A stretch of 64,000 nucleotides of DNA from Syncephalis plumigaleata (taxonomy: Eukaryota > Zoopagomycota > Zoopagomycetes > Zoopagales > Piptocephalidaceae). The DNA lies in the NCBI GenBank assembly GCA_025201365.1, contig JAIXMF010000016.1, forward strand, positions 248,001 through 312,000, given 5' to 3'. The notes beneath the pieces were generated by a model. The model had not been told where the DNA came from, searched no databases, and worked only from the letters and a program-made list of their open reading frames with translations. This document shows, piece by piece, positions 38,134 to 51,300 of the stretch (positions are counted from its first letter, which is position 1; the number at the start of each line of letters is the position of its first letter). A program made the translations under genes and the position numbers.

Positions 38134-38427
38134 CATTGTTTGTTTGTTTGTCTGTTTGTTTGTCTTCTTTTATATATATACACTCATACACATACCTACC
38201 TACCTACCTATCTACTTATCTACTTATATATAATACGATATAACAAGGCCTATCTCTTCCGATCTAGTGTTGGTTTAATTAAAAAGCAAAATTGAAGTAC
38301 TAATCAGTACGGAAGGGTCATTAGCCATGTATATGAACGTGTGGATGATGATGATGATGATAGTAATTTAAATAGTTTAGCTTTTATTTATATAAAATAT
38401 CAATGATAACGCACGTTAAGATGTGTA

Positions 38428-39444
38428 TTATATGGGTACCGACGTGTTGTTCTCCTCGATTTTCTCGGTTAGATTAATGCTCGATAGTCTGTTTACGTTG
38501 CTGGTAGGAGGGAGGATATCCGGTTGGGATGGCTGCATTTTCTGAATAATATTAGACAGACTGCGCTTGAAGTATACCTGATAAGTTAGCACGGCAAACC
38601 ATAACACGGCGTATGTGCCCACTACAGCAAGATGGGCGTAGTGAGCATCTATAACACGAGTGAATACAAGGCAAAAGGGAGTGCAATGAAAGTAAGTGAG
38701 TGAGCATCATTGTTATCGTAGCATGAACTACATGAATAGAAAAGGTGGCAAGCATCTTACTTACGTATTTTCAACAGACCAAGTAGCACGTTGATCGCGG
38801 CCAATGTCCATAAGGATATACCCAGATGCTTGTGGATAGCGGTGATTAGATGTTTCCTACGAGTGAAAACGCGTTGCACTGTATTGCGTGGACCAAGGGG
38901 TTTAACGACGTGTGCACGAAGCACACCAAGCAACACGAGAATGCATAATAACACGTAGGCAGTAATGCCTATCATACCATGCATCGATTTAGTTGGTCCG
39001 TGGTGTAGACCGAACATGCCGAGAAAGCTTCCAACGCTAACCATGAGGAACAGGATGATCATCGCCCATCGATGAGCGCGTGTATGTCGAACACTACTAT
39101 TGTGATCCTGCGGGAAGAGTTGGCGACGTAACGGTTGCGTTCCTACGAACATGGCCACCGGCGCAATCAATAGCCATGCTAACTAATAGACATACATACA
39201 CACACATGTAGATGTAGATGTAGATGTACGTATATAGAATGATATGGCATTTCCATCAAAGTTGTCGGCAAATAGTACAGATTATATATATAGTATGATT
39301 AAGAAAAATGATCAGCTCCATCAATATGTTTATCGTCACATCTTTTGTTACAAATTACTTACGGAAAGTAAGTAAACGTGGGCGAAGAAAACTGACATTA
39401 TTACCGCTATGGTCAAAATCCAATAAACGCGTTGCTCGCTTAAA
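38428..39444 (-). CDS. Cytochrome b561-type membrane protein
   Basis: Three exons join in frame: 39363-39444 (helix RVYWILTIAVIMSVFFAHVY), 38765-39182 and 38428-38648. The middle exon holds the b561 core: RAHRWAMIILF, HGPTKSMHGMIGITAYV and TAIHKHLGISLWTLAAINVLLG. The last exon adds HYAHLAVVGTYAVLWFAVL and a polar tail. Histidines in these helices match the spacing of paired haem ligands in eukaryotic b561 transmembrane electron-transfer proteins. The acceptor of exon 2 must be CTATTAG|TTA, not the later TTAG, to keep frame. At least one upstream exon is missing from this model: the first exon begins with the last base of a codon. Candidates lie at about 40030-40190, in two competing frames, one with an apparent hydrophobic leader. 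Confidence 0.7.
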
Positions 39445-40860
39445 CTATTAATTTGACGATGATGCCGATGCCGATGATGATGATAATGATCAAGGAACAA
39501 GGAACAAGCTAACGACTATAAACTAGCGAGCGAGTAACTCGGTAGAGAGCGAAAGAGACGGGTAAAATCGATGGATTAAAAATCGATAAGAGAAATTCCT
39601 GTAAACGTTTACAGCGCGTCGTCTTTAATAGATTGGCGACCCGTCTATGTGGATGTGTATCAATGTATATTTATATGAATAGTAGAGGGCGTGAGTGTGT
39701 ATGTGTGCATGCACGTACGTATTAATCTCTAATGATGAACACAAACAGGCAGTATCAGTTGCCAATGGATGAGCGATATAAGATAATTATTACACATGTA
39801 AACGAAATCATATAACCGAGTGTGTAACAACGCGCGTACCTTGACAACATCCACAATCAATTCAATTCGGTAGGAGAGAAATGGGAAATAGATATTATAA
39901 AGAAAAAGAGTAAACGAATTATTATTACGCACACACACACACGTACACACGCATGCACATGCACACACATAGGCGTACATAAAACGAGAGATGATTGGAA
40001 ATAATCAACGGCGTGATTTCATGACGGCCAAGTCGGCAACCAACGAGCTTTCTGTTGCTGAGGTCTGCGTAGTCCACCAGGTAGTACGCGTTGAGTGGCG
40101 CGACATTCACGCCAAATGTTGAAAGCGTACAAGCCTTTACCGCCGATAATAACAACAACAACAACAGTAGTAGTAGTAGCAGTAGTAACGATAGCCTATA
40201 TATCTAGTTCGCTATTTGTCTTCCCGAGTAATAGCAACCGGAAAAATGCTGAAAACTAGCTAGTAGCTTATCTAGTAGCGTTCACTAATTTATGGCGATA
40301 AACACCACCAAAGCTGCTTTCATAAATAGAGTGAATGTTAGGGCGATTATCATGATAATCGTCTACCGCACTGATGTTTGCTATTGCTATGCTATCGAAT
40401 AATGTAAATAGACGGTCGTGTTTTCTATTTCATGCTAGAATCGTAAATAGAGGGGTACATTCTTTCTTCTAACAGTGCTACTATTCCACACGCTATTACT
40501 GATCCCTTTAGCTGTTTATATTTAGTAAACTATTGCTCCCCCCTTTTGTTTTCTTACTCCTAGTGTTGCATACAACAATTGCTTGCTGAAAGCTGTACAA
40601 GGTACACGTGTACTAGACAGAATAGATAGCGCATACCCTCTAAACAATGCATAGTAATGAATGAACGCGTTATTCCGCTTGCTAAGGCATAGTCAACGTT
40701 TATTATGACAATATTACCGTAGTAAATTACCATGTTTACCAGAAATGGTTTGTAAACAATAAATAGGATCATCCTGACAAGGCATTATCAAGCACATGCT
40801 ACAGGTATACTATGTACAAAGTTAATACAATTGCCATTTCTAACATCGATTAGTGTAATG
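39445..40860. other. 5' part of the b561 gene (unresolved) and intergenic DNA
   Basis: About 40020-40200 is more GC-rich than its surroundings and stays open on the minus strand in two frames (one beginning after a poly-leucine stretch, one with GLYAFNIWRECRA), so it may be the first exon of the b561-type gene. The rest includes CA/GT and AAC/AGT microsatellites and no supported gene. Confidence 0.4.
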
Positions 40861-40876
40861 GTCAGAATAGGACATA

Positions 40877-41033
40877 TTTATTCAATAAATGATTGAATGA
40901 TCTTGTAGATATACTTGTTGTTGTTGTACCAAGGAATAATGACTTGAATAGTATGGACACTAAAGGGTCTTGCACCAATACATTCTTGACTTGAATATCT
41001 ATAATATCTACTTGATGATGTCCTTGTCTTGTT
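40877..41033 (-). other. Conserved terminal exon of microexon gene B (mostly 3' UTR)
   Basis: Begins after a TACTAATCC branch point and GATTACAG acceptor, beyond the stop codon. Nearly identical to 18460-18613. Ends in AATAAA (plus-strand TTTATT at 40877-40882). The 60-residue open frame through it is not reached by the predicted protein. Confidence 0.7.
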
Positions 41034-41088
41034 CTGTAATCATAATGGATTAGTATGGCTATAATCATTGTGGATTATTACTTACTGC

Positions 41089-44075
41089 TTATTCTTCCTA
41101 TCATTCAATAACGTGTATTGTATTGTGATTAGCATACTGTGGATGAAGATTGGAATGGTGACTTACGGCCTATCATACACAAGCATACGTAAATCATGTG
41201 TCAGATCGTAGTCAGTACCACATAAGTTACAGCCAGAATGGTAACTTACAGCCTAGTATACACAAGCGTATATGGATCATGTGCCGTATTAATATCAATA
41301 CATCCATACGTTATCATCGGGAATAATAACTTACGCACTGTTATCCATAAATGCATGGAAATCATGAGTTATATTATCATTAGTACATCTATTCATTATA
41401 GCCAGAATGATAACTTACAACCTGTTATACGGAAACATACGTGGATTGTGTGCCGATACTGTGGTTAGTACGCCATACATTACGATTGGAATATCAACTT
41501 ACAGTCTATCATACAGGGCCATAAGGAAATCATGTGCCATACTATCATTAGTACCTCATAGTTTACAATCAAAACGGTAACTTACGCTCTATCATTAGGA
41601 AATCGTGTGCCATACCATAATTAGCGCATTCATTGATTGCAGTCAAAATGGTAACTTACTCTCTATTATACACGGACATATGTTAATCATGTGCCATAGC
41701 GTGATTAGTACTCTATTCATTACGGTCAGAATAATGACTTACGGCCTAACATACAGGAACATACGTGGACCATGTGTCATATCGTGGTTAGTACTCATTC
41801 ATTACAATCTGAACGGCAACTTACGTTCTATCGTACAAAAACATACGTGGGTCATGTACCACATTAGAATTAGTACCCCATTCATTCATTACAGCCAGAA
41901 TGATAACTTACATGCTATCATACAGGAACATACATAGATCATGTGCCATATTATAATCAGTACTTGTTCATTACAATCAGGTGGTAACTTACGCCCTATC
42001 ATACGCAAGTATACGTAGATCATGTGCCATTTTTTAGTCAGTAACACGTCCGTTACAACCAGAATGATCACTTACTTCCTATCATAAGAATATCATGTGT
42101 CATATTGTGATTAGTGCCTCATTCATTACGGTCAGAATGATGACTTACCATCTGTTACACGAAAACAAATATGGATTGTGAGACACATCATGGTCAATAC
42201 TTCATAGAATACAATCAAAATGATAACTTACGATCTATCATACAGGAGCAGATATGGATAATGAGCCACGCTGATATTAGTACATCATTCATTATGATCA
42301 AAATGATTACTTACTTTCTATCATACATAAACATAAGTGGATCATGTGTGATATCATTGTTAGTACATCCATTCATTACGATCGTAATGGTAACCTACAC
42401 ACTGAGATAGGCAGATACACGTATGGATCGTATGTCACATCATCATTAGTACAGCATAGTTTATAAATGGAATGATAACTTACACACTGTTATACCAGGA
42501 TATACGTATGGATCATGTGTCATATCGTAATTATTAGTACATTGTACATTGGCTTAGAATGATGACTTACTTTCTATCATACAGAAACATATAGATCGTG
42601 TGCCATAGCGTGATTAGTACATTCATTCATTACTGTCAGATTAATTACTTACATTCTATCGTTTAGGAATATAGACGAAACAAGTGTCATATCATGATTA
42701 TTATCTCATTCATTACGGTCAGAATGATAACTTACACGCTATCATACACGAGCATAGATGGATCATGTGTCATAGTGTGGTTAGTACGCCATACATTACG
42801 ATTGGAATGATGACTTACAAACTATCATACAAAATACGTGTGATCGTATGCCATATTAGAATTAGTGTACCATAGATTGTAACCGAAATATTAACTTACC
42901 TCCTAGCATACAGAAACATACGTGGATTGTGTGCCATACCGTAGTTAGTACGTCATTTATTGCCATCAGAATGATAACTTACAGGCTGTTTATGCACAAA
43001 TATAAATAAAGCGTGTGCAATATTGCAATTAGTACCTCATATCTTACAATCAGAATGGTAACTTACCATCTATCGTACATGAACATATGTGGATAATGAG
43101 CCACGTTGATATTAGTACAGCAGGTATGATGATCACAATGATTACTTACGCGCTATCATACGAGAACGTAGGTGGATCATGTGCCATAGCATGATTAGTA
43201 CTCCATTCATTGCAGCCAGAATAATGACTTACGACCTATCGTATACAAGCATACATGAACCATGTATCATAACGTTATTAGTACCTCGTTCATTACGGTC
43301 AGAATGATAACCTACAAACTATCGTACAAAACCATACGTGAATCATGCGCCATACTATTGTTAGTACATTTATTCATTACAGCCAAAATAATGACTTACT
43401 CCCTATCACACAGCAGCATACGTGGATCGTGTGACACATTGTGGTTAGTATCTCATTCAGTACGGTCTGGATAATGACTTACGTCCTAGTATACGTAAAT
43501 ATTTGCGAATTATATGACATATCATAATTAATACCTCATACATTACAATCGTAATGGTAACTTACTTCCTATTATACAGGAACAGAGATGGATCATGTGC
43601 CATATCACAGTTAGTATGTCATTTATTGCTGTCAGAATGGTAACCTACGCACTGTGATAGACAAGTATATGGATTGTGTGACAAATTGTGGTTAGTATTC
43701 CATTCATTATGATCGAAATGATAACTTACAGGTACTTGCAAATGACATCACACATGATTTTGATTTATATACAGTTAGCACGATCCTTGCTATGGCCAAT
43801 AGAGTAGCTTACCTTGTACAACTAACAAATTTATAGGAAGAGTTAACATAATAGGGTGATTAACATATTGAAACAATCATTTAATATACATGAACTTACG
43901 AGCTATCGGTAATCATCGGTGGACAATGAAACAATAGACTACGATTAGTACATCAATTGATAGGGTCACGGCCAGACATACCACGACGTTCCAAGGCGGG
44001 ACTAGCTTCGACGGCGACCAGACTGGTGAGAGCGACAACGGCGACGGCAATAGCGATAACAGCAGAGAACTTCAT
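41089..44075 (-). CDS. Microexon gene B: secreted four-cysteine peptide from one-codon exons
   Basis: Exon 1 (43982-44075) encodes a signal peptide like that of gene A, ending ASPALERR. Then CTC (43900-43902), a 9-nt exon (43813-43821), a 5-nt exon (43730-43734) that shifts the frame to phase 0, and 31 three-nt exons from TGC (43649-43651) to GCC (41167-41169). A 12-nt exon (41086-41097) holds GAA GAA TAA. The joined frame has no stop: 70 residues. After ERR it reads ALVQVP, then CEDGFVRMPEFRNKCC, then KIMEGHNARSTVCAAEE. Cysteines 38, 52, 53 and 66 form a C-x13-CC-x12-C pattern typical of small disulphide-bonded secreted peptides. RR before the variable part may be a Kex2-type processing site. 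Introns share one consensus with those of gene A. Function unknown; an effector, toxin-like or signalling peptide is possible. Confidence 0.8.
41098..43729 (-). repeat. Tandem array of ~83 bp intron-plus-microexon units (gene B)
   Basis: On the plus strand each unit shows (A/G)A(C)CTTAC-NNN-CTATCATACA..., the reverse complement of TGTATGATAG-NNN-GTAAGTT. From the first to the last triplet there are 30 steps averaging about 82.7 bp. Branch points read TACTAA(C/T) or close variants (plus-strand ATTAGTA). A few donors read GTAGGTT instead of GTAAGTT. Confidence 0.9.
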
Positions 44076-45060
44076 GTTGATGTTGGTTTAGTGGAATGGA
44101 TAGATAGCTCAGCTGACTAGAACGAGAGTAGAAAGTAGAGAGAGCAGAGTAGAACGATAATATAGGGCAGTGGTGAATACTAATAGTAGCTAGAGTAGAG
44201 AGAGTAGAGTAGAGTAGAAGAACGAGTATGAAGATGACAAGTTGAGTGTGTCAAAAAGTGCTTGATTTATAGCCGAGATGATGATGATGGCGGATATTCC
44301 TAGTGAACATAGCAGGATGGCCATAGACCACAGTCAGACTATCACCATACGATACTCTCCTCTGTACATGGATGTACTCGGAATAATGGAACATCCATTA
44401 GATTGCACGTTTACCATGCCATCCATATGAATATTGACCAGTAGATTTGCTATCTGAATGATAGGGCAATACTTCTCTAACAGCATCATGCAAATCAGTA
44501 GTGAATATTGGTATAATAGCATTGTCGATCCATTGTTTGTAGGTAGTACACCGAGCAGATGAGTACCAATTAGATGGGTGAATACATGGCAACCTGTTTT
44601 TGTCAATTGTCGAATGCAATCCGAATGCATGAAGCAATATCAACATGAGCTGTTTACGTCAACTATCGTATGATTGCATTGTTTTCTTTGTTTACAATAT
44701 ATCATGTGGCATTGTCGTCTTTGTTTACAATGTATCATGCATCATTCCTCTCTCACTACATGAATGTACATCGTATGAGCTATTACTATTGAATTAGACA
44801 TGCATCGGGTGAGTGTCAAGATAGTCACTATCATTTAACCACTTTTAGATGCACACGATGCATATGAATGACGACTAAAGTGAAAATGTAAGGAAAGCTA
44901 TCCATCTGTTTAATCATCATAGCAATTAGTGATGAATGAATGAATGGTGAATGTCTGTCATGTCGTGTAACCGCACAGTCTGTCATTTGTCTGAATCTAC
45001 ACATCATCGTCATTTCAGAATACTCCATCAATAATGACGCGTACACCTGTTACAACCATA
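44076..45060 (-). repeat. Duplicated 5' flank of microexon gene B
   Basis: Reverse complement is homologous to 16040-16661 upstream of gene A, with an extra segment at about 44640-44900 that includes short duplicated blocks (TCATGTGGCATTGTC / CATGCATCATTCC). Ends just before the 3' end of gene C, so B and C are arranged head to tail. Confidence 0.8.
44264..44271 (-). promoter_or_regulatory. TATA box of microexon gene B
   Basis: TATAAATC on the minus strand, 196 bases before the start codon, followed by AAGCACTTTTTGACACACTC and then AACTTGTCATCTTC, almost as in gene A. Confidence 0.65.
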
Positions 45061-45151
45061 ATGGCTGTTTGTATTCTATTACTTCAACATACACTTGCTA
45101 TTACTATTGTATCGAAACCGCAGAGCATTGTAATGATCAGAATATCACATA

Positions 45152-45300
45152 TTTATTCAATAAATGATTGAATGATCTTGTAGATATACTTGTTGTAGTA
45201 CCAAGGATAATGACTTGAATGACATGGACACTAAAGGGTCTTGCACCAATACATTCTTGACTTGAATACCTATAATATCTACTTGATTGCTTGACTTATT
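45152..45300 (-). other. Terminal exon of microexon gene C: stop codon plus conserved 3' UTR
   Basis: After the acceptor CAACCAG the exon begins AATAAGTC. With the carried-over C this reads CAA TAA, so translation ends at 45296-45298. The rest, from AATCAAGTAGATATTATAGG on, matches the terminal exons of A and B and ends in AATAAA (plus TTTATT at 45152-45157). Confidence 0.75.
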
Positions 45301-48300
45301 CTGGTTGTATTACGTTAGCATACGCATAATCCTGATGGTAAACATTTACTTACGGACTGCTCATATTGAGGCATAACAATCAGCATTATTATTGCAATTA
45401 ATACGTTGAATGATAGAATGAGTGTATAGACTTACAGCCTGATAGTATCAAGTTATATAATACATGCATCACTAGTGATTAGTGCACAGCAAGTGGCATT
45501 GGTAGTGATAATCTACCTCCTGGTACTATAACAATAGCCGTATGACATATTAATTTACGATTAATGTGCGAAATAAAACGATAGAACACATCGACTTACT
45601 GCCTATTAACGAAAGGGTGATTCGAGCCAAATTATTAGATGCGATTAGTGCATAGCGTCACTTCATTATGAATGATAAGGCTACCTCCTATTGACGACGT
45701 GTCATACTATTAGTACGTAAATCATTGACTCGATACTTGCTTAGCTTACTTTCTAATAGTAGGAAATCAGATGCATCACATATCATCGAATCATGAGTGC
45801 GTGGACAATGTAATTAGCAAATACGCTTACCCTCTATCAATACGAGGATAAGGAGAGGAAGAGAGAGATTAGCTATAGTATGATAATTGACGTATAAACC
45901 TACTTCCTATTGATTGATACGTGGTCATACGGTTGAGATAACACATCATGCTTAGTGTATACGTTGATGTATTGGTCTTGTTAGCTTACCCTCTATTGTT
46001 GTGCGTTTACACGAATTAAACGATATTTCAGGATTAGTACACGAGGCAACGCATTAGAGCACTAGCTTACCGTCTATTAATATTATTAATGCAAATCGAA
46101 ATAGCAATGTGATTAGTGTGTGTGTGTGACGATAGAATGATTAGACGGGGTATCCTACATTCTATGGTGACATGATTGGGGGCATTAAATGTATGTTTAA
46201 ACGTTAGCTATGGAGATAAACTGATTAAAGCGACAACTTACCTTCTACTCGTGCAAGTCATCCCGTAATTTGCAGGCCAGCATATGATTAGCGTGCAGAA
46301 TGAATGAACAAGCGTATTAACTTACTGACTATTATTGTGAGAAGAGGTATAGTAAATAAACAACGCGATTAGTACGTGTGATAATAGAGCAAGCATATCA
46401 ACTTACTCTCTGCCGTGACAAGATCGTGTAGATTGATTGTAGTACAATAATTAGCGTATAGAATAAACGAGTTCAAAAAACTATCGGCTTACTCCCTTTT
46501 AATACGGAACAACAGGTTAGATATTAAATGATAGGTGGCATGCTCACTTACTCTCTATTAGCATGATGTCACGTCAATTGAAACCGATGGAATGGTCAGT
46601 AGATGAATGGGAGATTGAAATATCCATGCTTACGAACTATTACGTAAGTTATTATTATCATTAGTATACACGATAGCAAAAGTAGAAAGAAAGAAAGAAA
46701 GAAAGAAAGAAGGGGCAACTTACTAGCTATTAGCATAAATCGATACAAGTTAGATTTATATTACAATTAGCGGATCGTATACGCCATAGGTAATTTATGA
46801 ATTTACCTCCTATAATGTCGAGTTTTACGTAGCATCAATCATGTATGTATTGTTAGCGAGTCAAGCAATGCAATTGACAGTTATACTTACTTGCTATTAA
46901 TTGGAATTTATCATGTTAATCAGAGCATTACGGTTAAATATATAAAACGGTATATATAAAAACCTACCAACTATTTAAACGATCATATCAATTTAGTGGT
47001 AGCACGTTATTATCGTTAGCGTATTCAATGGGGTAAATGATACTAGTAAAAGCTTACCGCCTATCGTTATGACGCCATACGGATTGATTGTCGCATTCAT
47101 CGTTAGTTTACACGTATAGTCTTGGTATTAGCATAGCGGCTTACTCCCTAGAAAACATATGGTTATACTACGATTAGCACATGACACGGCGTAATCAAGC
47201 TGGCAACTTACTCACTACCGGTATGGCATTATACAAATTAAGCATTAGATCATCGTTAGTGTATAGAATAATAATACTCGTGTGTTAACTTACTCTCTAC
47301 AAGGACAAAGCCATACGATCGAATTGCCATAATGTACTTGATTAGTATGAGGAATAGTATGAGCAGTGTATTGATTGCTTACTGGCTGTTAGCGTGTGTA
47401 TGGAAACATATAAACATTATATTATTATTATTAGACTACTATGATGATTGATCGTGTAATCCATTTGTTAATTTACCGGCTATTAGTAGATTGTCATACA
47501 GTTCGACAGGATGTATTATTAATCATATGAGTAATAGGAATGCTATGTCAACTTGCCAGCTATTATTACAAATTAATAAACGTATGTAGTAGTGTCAATG
47601 ATGCATCAACTTACTTTCTGTTAATGTCGAGTAAGATTAGTTGCATATCATATTGCAATTAATATGTGATAAGTAGCGTGATTCCCATGTTAACTTACTT
47701 CCTAATAACGTGTGATTATTAAGAGGACGTATACACGATAAGGTGAGTATACTAAAATTGCGCAATCGTTATGCTTTGACTTACCAACTATTATCGATAT
47801 AATGATGATACAAATGAATTACTGTAATCAGCGTACATTGAATCAATAAACGATGTTGTTAACTTACGACCTATTGGTCAATGGATTACATGTAATCGAG
47901 TGCGCATTAGCATTAAAATCAACGGAAATCATAGTAGTTGCTTACCGGCTGTTAACATTAAATAAATACATGGAATAGTATGATACGATTAGTAGGCTAT
48001 ACATCATCATCATACATGCATTGACTTACTATCTAAACACATGAATTCATGTTGATTACACGTGGCAGTATCATAGTCAATACGCTAAGCATCTTTGCAC
48101 AAGTAGTTCACTTACGAACTATTATTAATGTCACACAAAATGTTGCGATTAGCTTGTTAAATGATTGTGATGTCACGTATAGACTTACCATCTATTCTCG
48201 TAGAGCGAGTTGATTGTCCATTACACTGTGATTAGTACAAGAAGAAGAATATGACTGACGTGTGCATTTACCAGCTGCGAGCATGAATGACGTGAAAAGG

Positions 48301-51300
48301 GCACAACATTGTAATTAGTGAATTGACCGATGATGTCGGCAATAGATTAGCTGCTTACACACTATTGTACAATGAAAGACTAGATTAGCTTAATTGTAAT
48401 GTGATCAAATCAATCACTTACTTCCTGGTATTATTTATACGATTATACCAATTGTATACGCCATATGATGGTTAGTACACGAGGTATTGCCATTGGGGCA
48501 TTAACTTACCGGCTATTAATACGAATCATATAAATAGACATTATATCAATATTAACAAATCAATAGATGTAAACAAGTTGCTCACTTACGCTCTATCATC
48601 GTAGGAATACGAGTAATTGGTGTAGGTGTATGTTAGCACGATTAGTTGACTAGTTGCTAACATCGGAATGCAGTCTTACGATCTATATTGGTTGTAGTAT
48701 ACGGGTGTTAAGCATTGCATTACGATTAGAATGATAGATATTGCCATAGGCATGTATACTTACTAACTATCGACATGAAATGATATAGGGAATGCAAGAA
48801 TTATGTCATGATTAATGGATATTGAATGAAATGGTCAGCGTAACTGCTTACTTCCTATTAGCGTAAATTACAATTAGTTAGCGTAATGAATGAGTCACAC
48901 AGTCTATGCCATACCTCCTATTAGCATTGAACGATACACGTAGCGTGTAGTGTTATCGTCAACGTATTATCTATGACAAGTGTAGTGTGTATTTACCTAC
49001 TACAAGCATTACATGTCAGTAGATCATTAGTAAACTATAATGGCAAACTAAGCAGTAGATTAACTTACATTCTATTAGTAAGTGATTGCAACGGACAGGC
49101 GTTGTATTAGTATTAGTATAGTGGATTAGCGTGACACTTGTCCTGATGACTTACGGCCTATTAATATAGAAAAGAAAGAGAGAGAAAATAACGTAGGGAT
49201 TACGTGACGTATTATGATTAGCCAATTGTATAAAGTAATCAGCATACCAACTTACCATCTATCATTATAGAGTGGTTTGTACGATATGAGAAAAGACAAT
49301 GATTAACACACTAGCTATTATTATTATTATTACTATCATATCAACCTACTGACTATTGACAGACATAGAATGGGAGCAAAGACAATACAGTATAGAATGG
49401 TTAGTACGGGAGATAGCGTAGTTACTTTGGCAACTTACTAGCTATAAAGAGCGAGTCGTATTCATCGTAAGGTACACATGCCATGATTAGTCAATGAAAG
49501 TTTAACAGGCTATTTGAACCTACAGTCTATTAATGTAGGATTACACAGGAAATGATTACATAGTGATGAGCGAGTTGTTCAGTAAGATCGGTATACTGGC
49601 TTACCAACTACGAATGCATGTGCACATAGATTGGATGGAGTAGTACGATTAGTATAGAGCACAATGGAATGGGAGTATCTCTTCAACTCACGAGCTATTA
49701 GGGTGTAATAGAGTTATGCGTATAGCGGTTAGCGTGTGTGTACCAATATGTTCAATGTACAAGCTTACTATCTATTGGTATACATCGTAGATCGATCGAC
49801 ACATTTCAATTAGTATGTCAAATGGAAGTAATCGGTATGTGTGCTTTCTTACTCGCTATTCGATTATGTGATACGTGATCCGCATTTATGATTAGCAATT
49901 GACATCGTGTAATCGTCGTGCTTACTCACCGGCTAGTAGAATAAAATCATGCGGATTAAACAGCAGCAACATCTCGTTAGCCGAATATTCGGTAGTTATG
50001 ATTACCACGATGATGATTGCTTACTCTCTATCGGTGTAGATTAAATGAACCGGAATGGAGCATTAGAAGCGGTATACGAGGTCCATGACATGCTTAGTCA
50101 CTTACTCACTGTTATTTAATGGCAATGAAGATGTTAAGGTAAGCTCAGTATGTGTGTGTATGTGCGGATATATCAATTAATATTGTCAACTTACTAACTG
50201 TTTATACAAAAAAAAGGGTAAGCACAGGAAGCACGGCGTATAAAAGTTAATGGACAGCATGATAGAATGATTGCACTCAGCTTACGTCCTGTTCATTATT
50301 ACGTCGTGATTAGCGTATGAAATGATACGGTTAACGTCGTGACCTACTTTCTATTATAGTACAGCCATGTCAAGGGTAATTCAGCGGTACGTTATTGTTA
50401 ATGATGATTCAAGCCGTGTAATAATCCTATTAGCTTACGGTCTATTAAATGAAATGGTACAAATCAGAGAACACAATATCGTTAGTCAACTGGCTATTAT
50501 TATTATAGACAGCGTATTAACCTACATTCTATTGGTTCATGGCCATAAATGATAGGTATTATGTTGTTGTCAATGGTTAGATAAGCCATAGTTCCATATG
50601 CGTATCTACGTATTAACACTTACGTGCTAAGTATGCGACATCAGTGTATTGATGATCGTCCTATTATTAGCATGTACACTAATGCTGCTATAATGACAAC
50701 ACACACACCTCCTAATTAAAGGAGAACCCACACGTCAAGTGATACATTGCAATTAATACGAAAGAAATCGATGCAGTTAGCGTGCTTGCTTACTGACTAT
50801 TAGTGCACGTTTACACAAATGAAATAACATCAAAGATTGTCATTAGTATGCAGTGGGGAAGTCTTATTAACATTGAGCTTACGTTCTATCGGCGTGAAAT
50901 TGTAGAAATGACACGATACGTTGGTATTTAGCGTATGAATTATCGAATAATTGACCAGGTAACTTCTTACCGTCTATTGATGTGGGATTTACGTAAATCG
51001 AGAATGATAGGAAGGGGAATTAACAAAGGGAATAGATGGATTATTGTACAAGTGTAACAACTTACTAACTATCAATGTCAGTCATCATGCAATGTATACA
51101 CGTATACCAATGCCGTGATTAGTAAATGGAATGGAGTAAGACGCGTATCGTTTACTCACGATCTATTCAAATGACAAAATAAAATAAAGTGATGATTAGG
51201 GTAAAATGCATGCAGGATAACGAGACATCTACTTACTGACTATCAGTATAGAATCATTCAATTGATCATTACGGTATGATTAGGACTATGGAAAGAAGGG

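Noticed and set aside
40862-41068. Conserved ~60-residue frame in the terminal exons of A and B as the true protein end
   Set aside because: The joined triplet frame stops before it in A and B, and in C the frame is shifted by an indel. Kept as 3' UTR, though an alternative isoform is not excluded.
41238-43474. Several plus-strand frames of 60-110 residues opposite gene B
   Set aside because: They are antisense translations of the 83 bp repeat and encode repeated words (for example YGSCAVLIS-like), not independent proteins.
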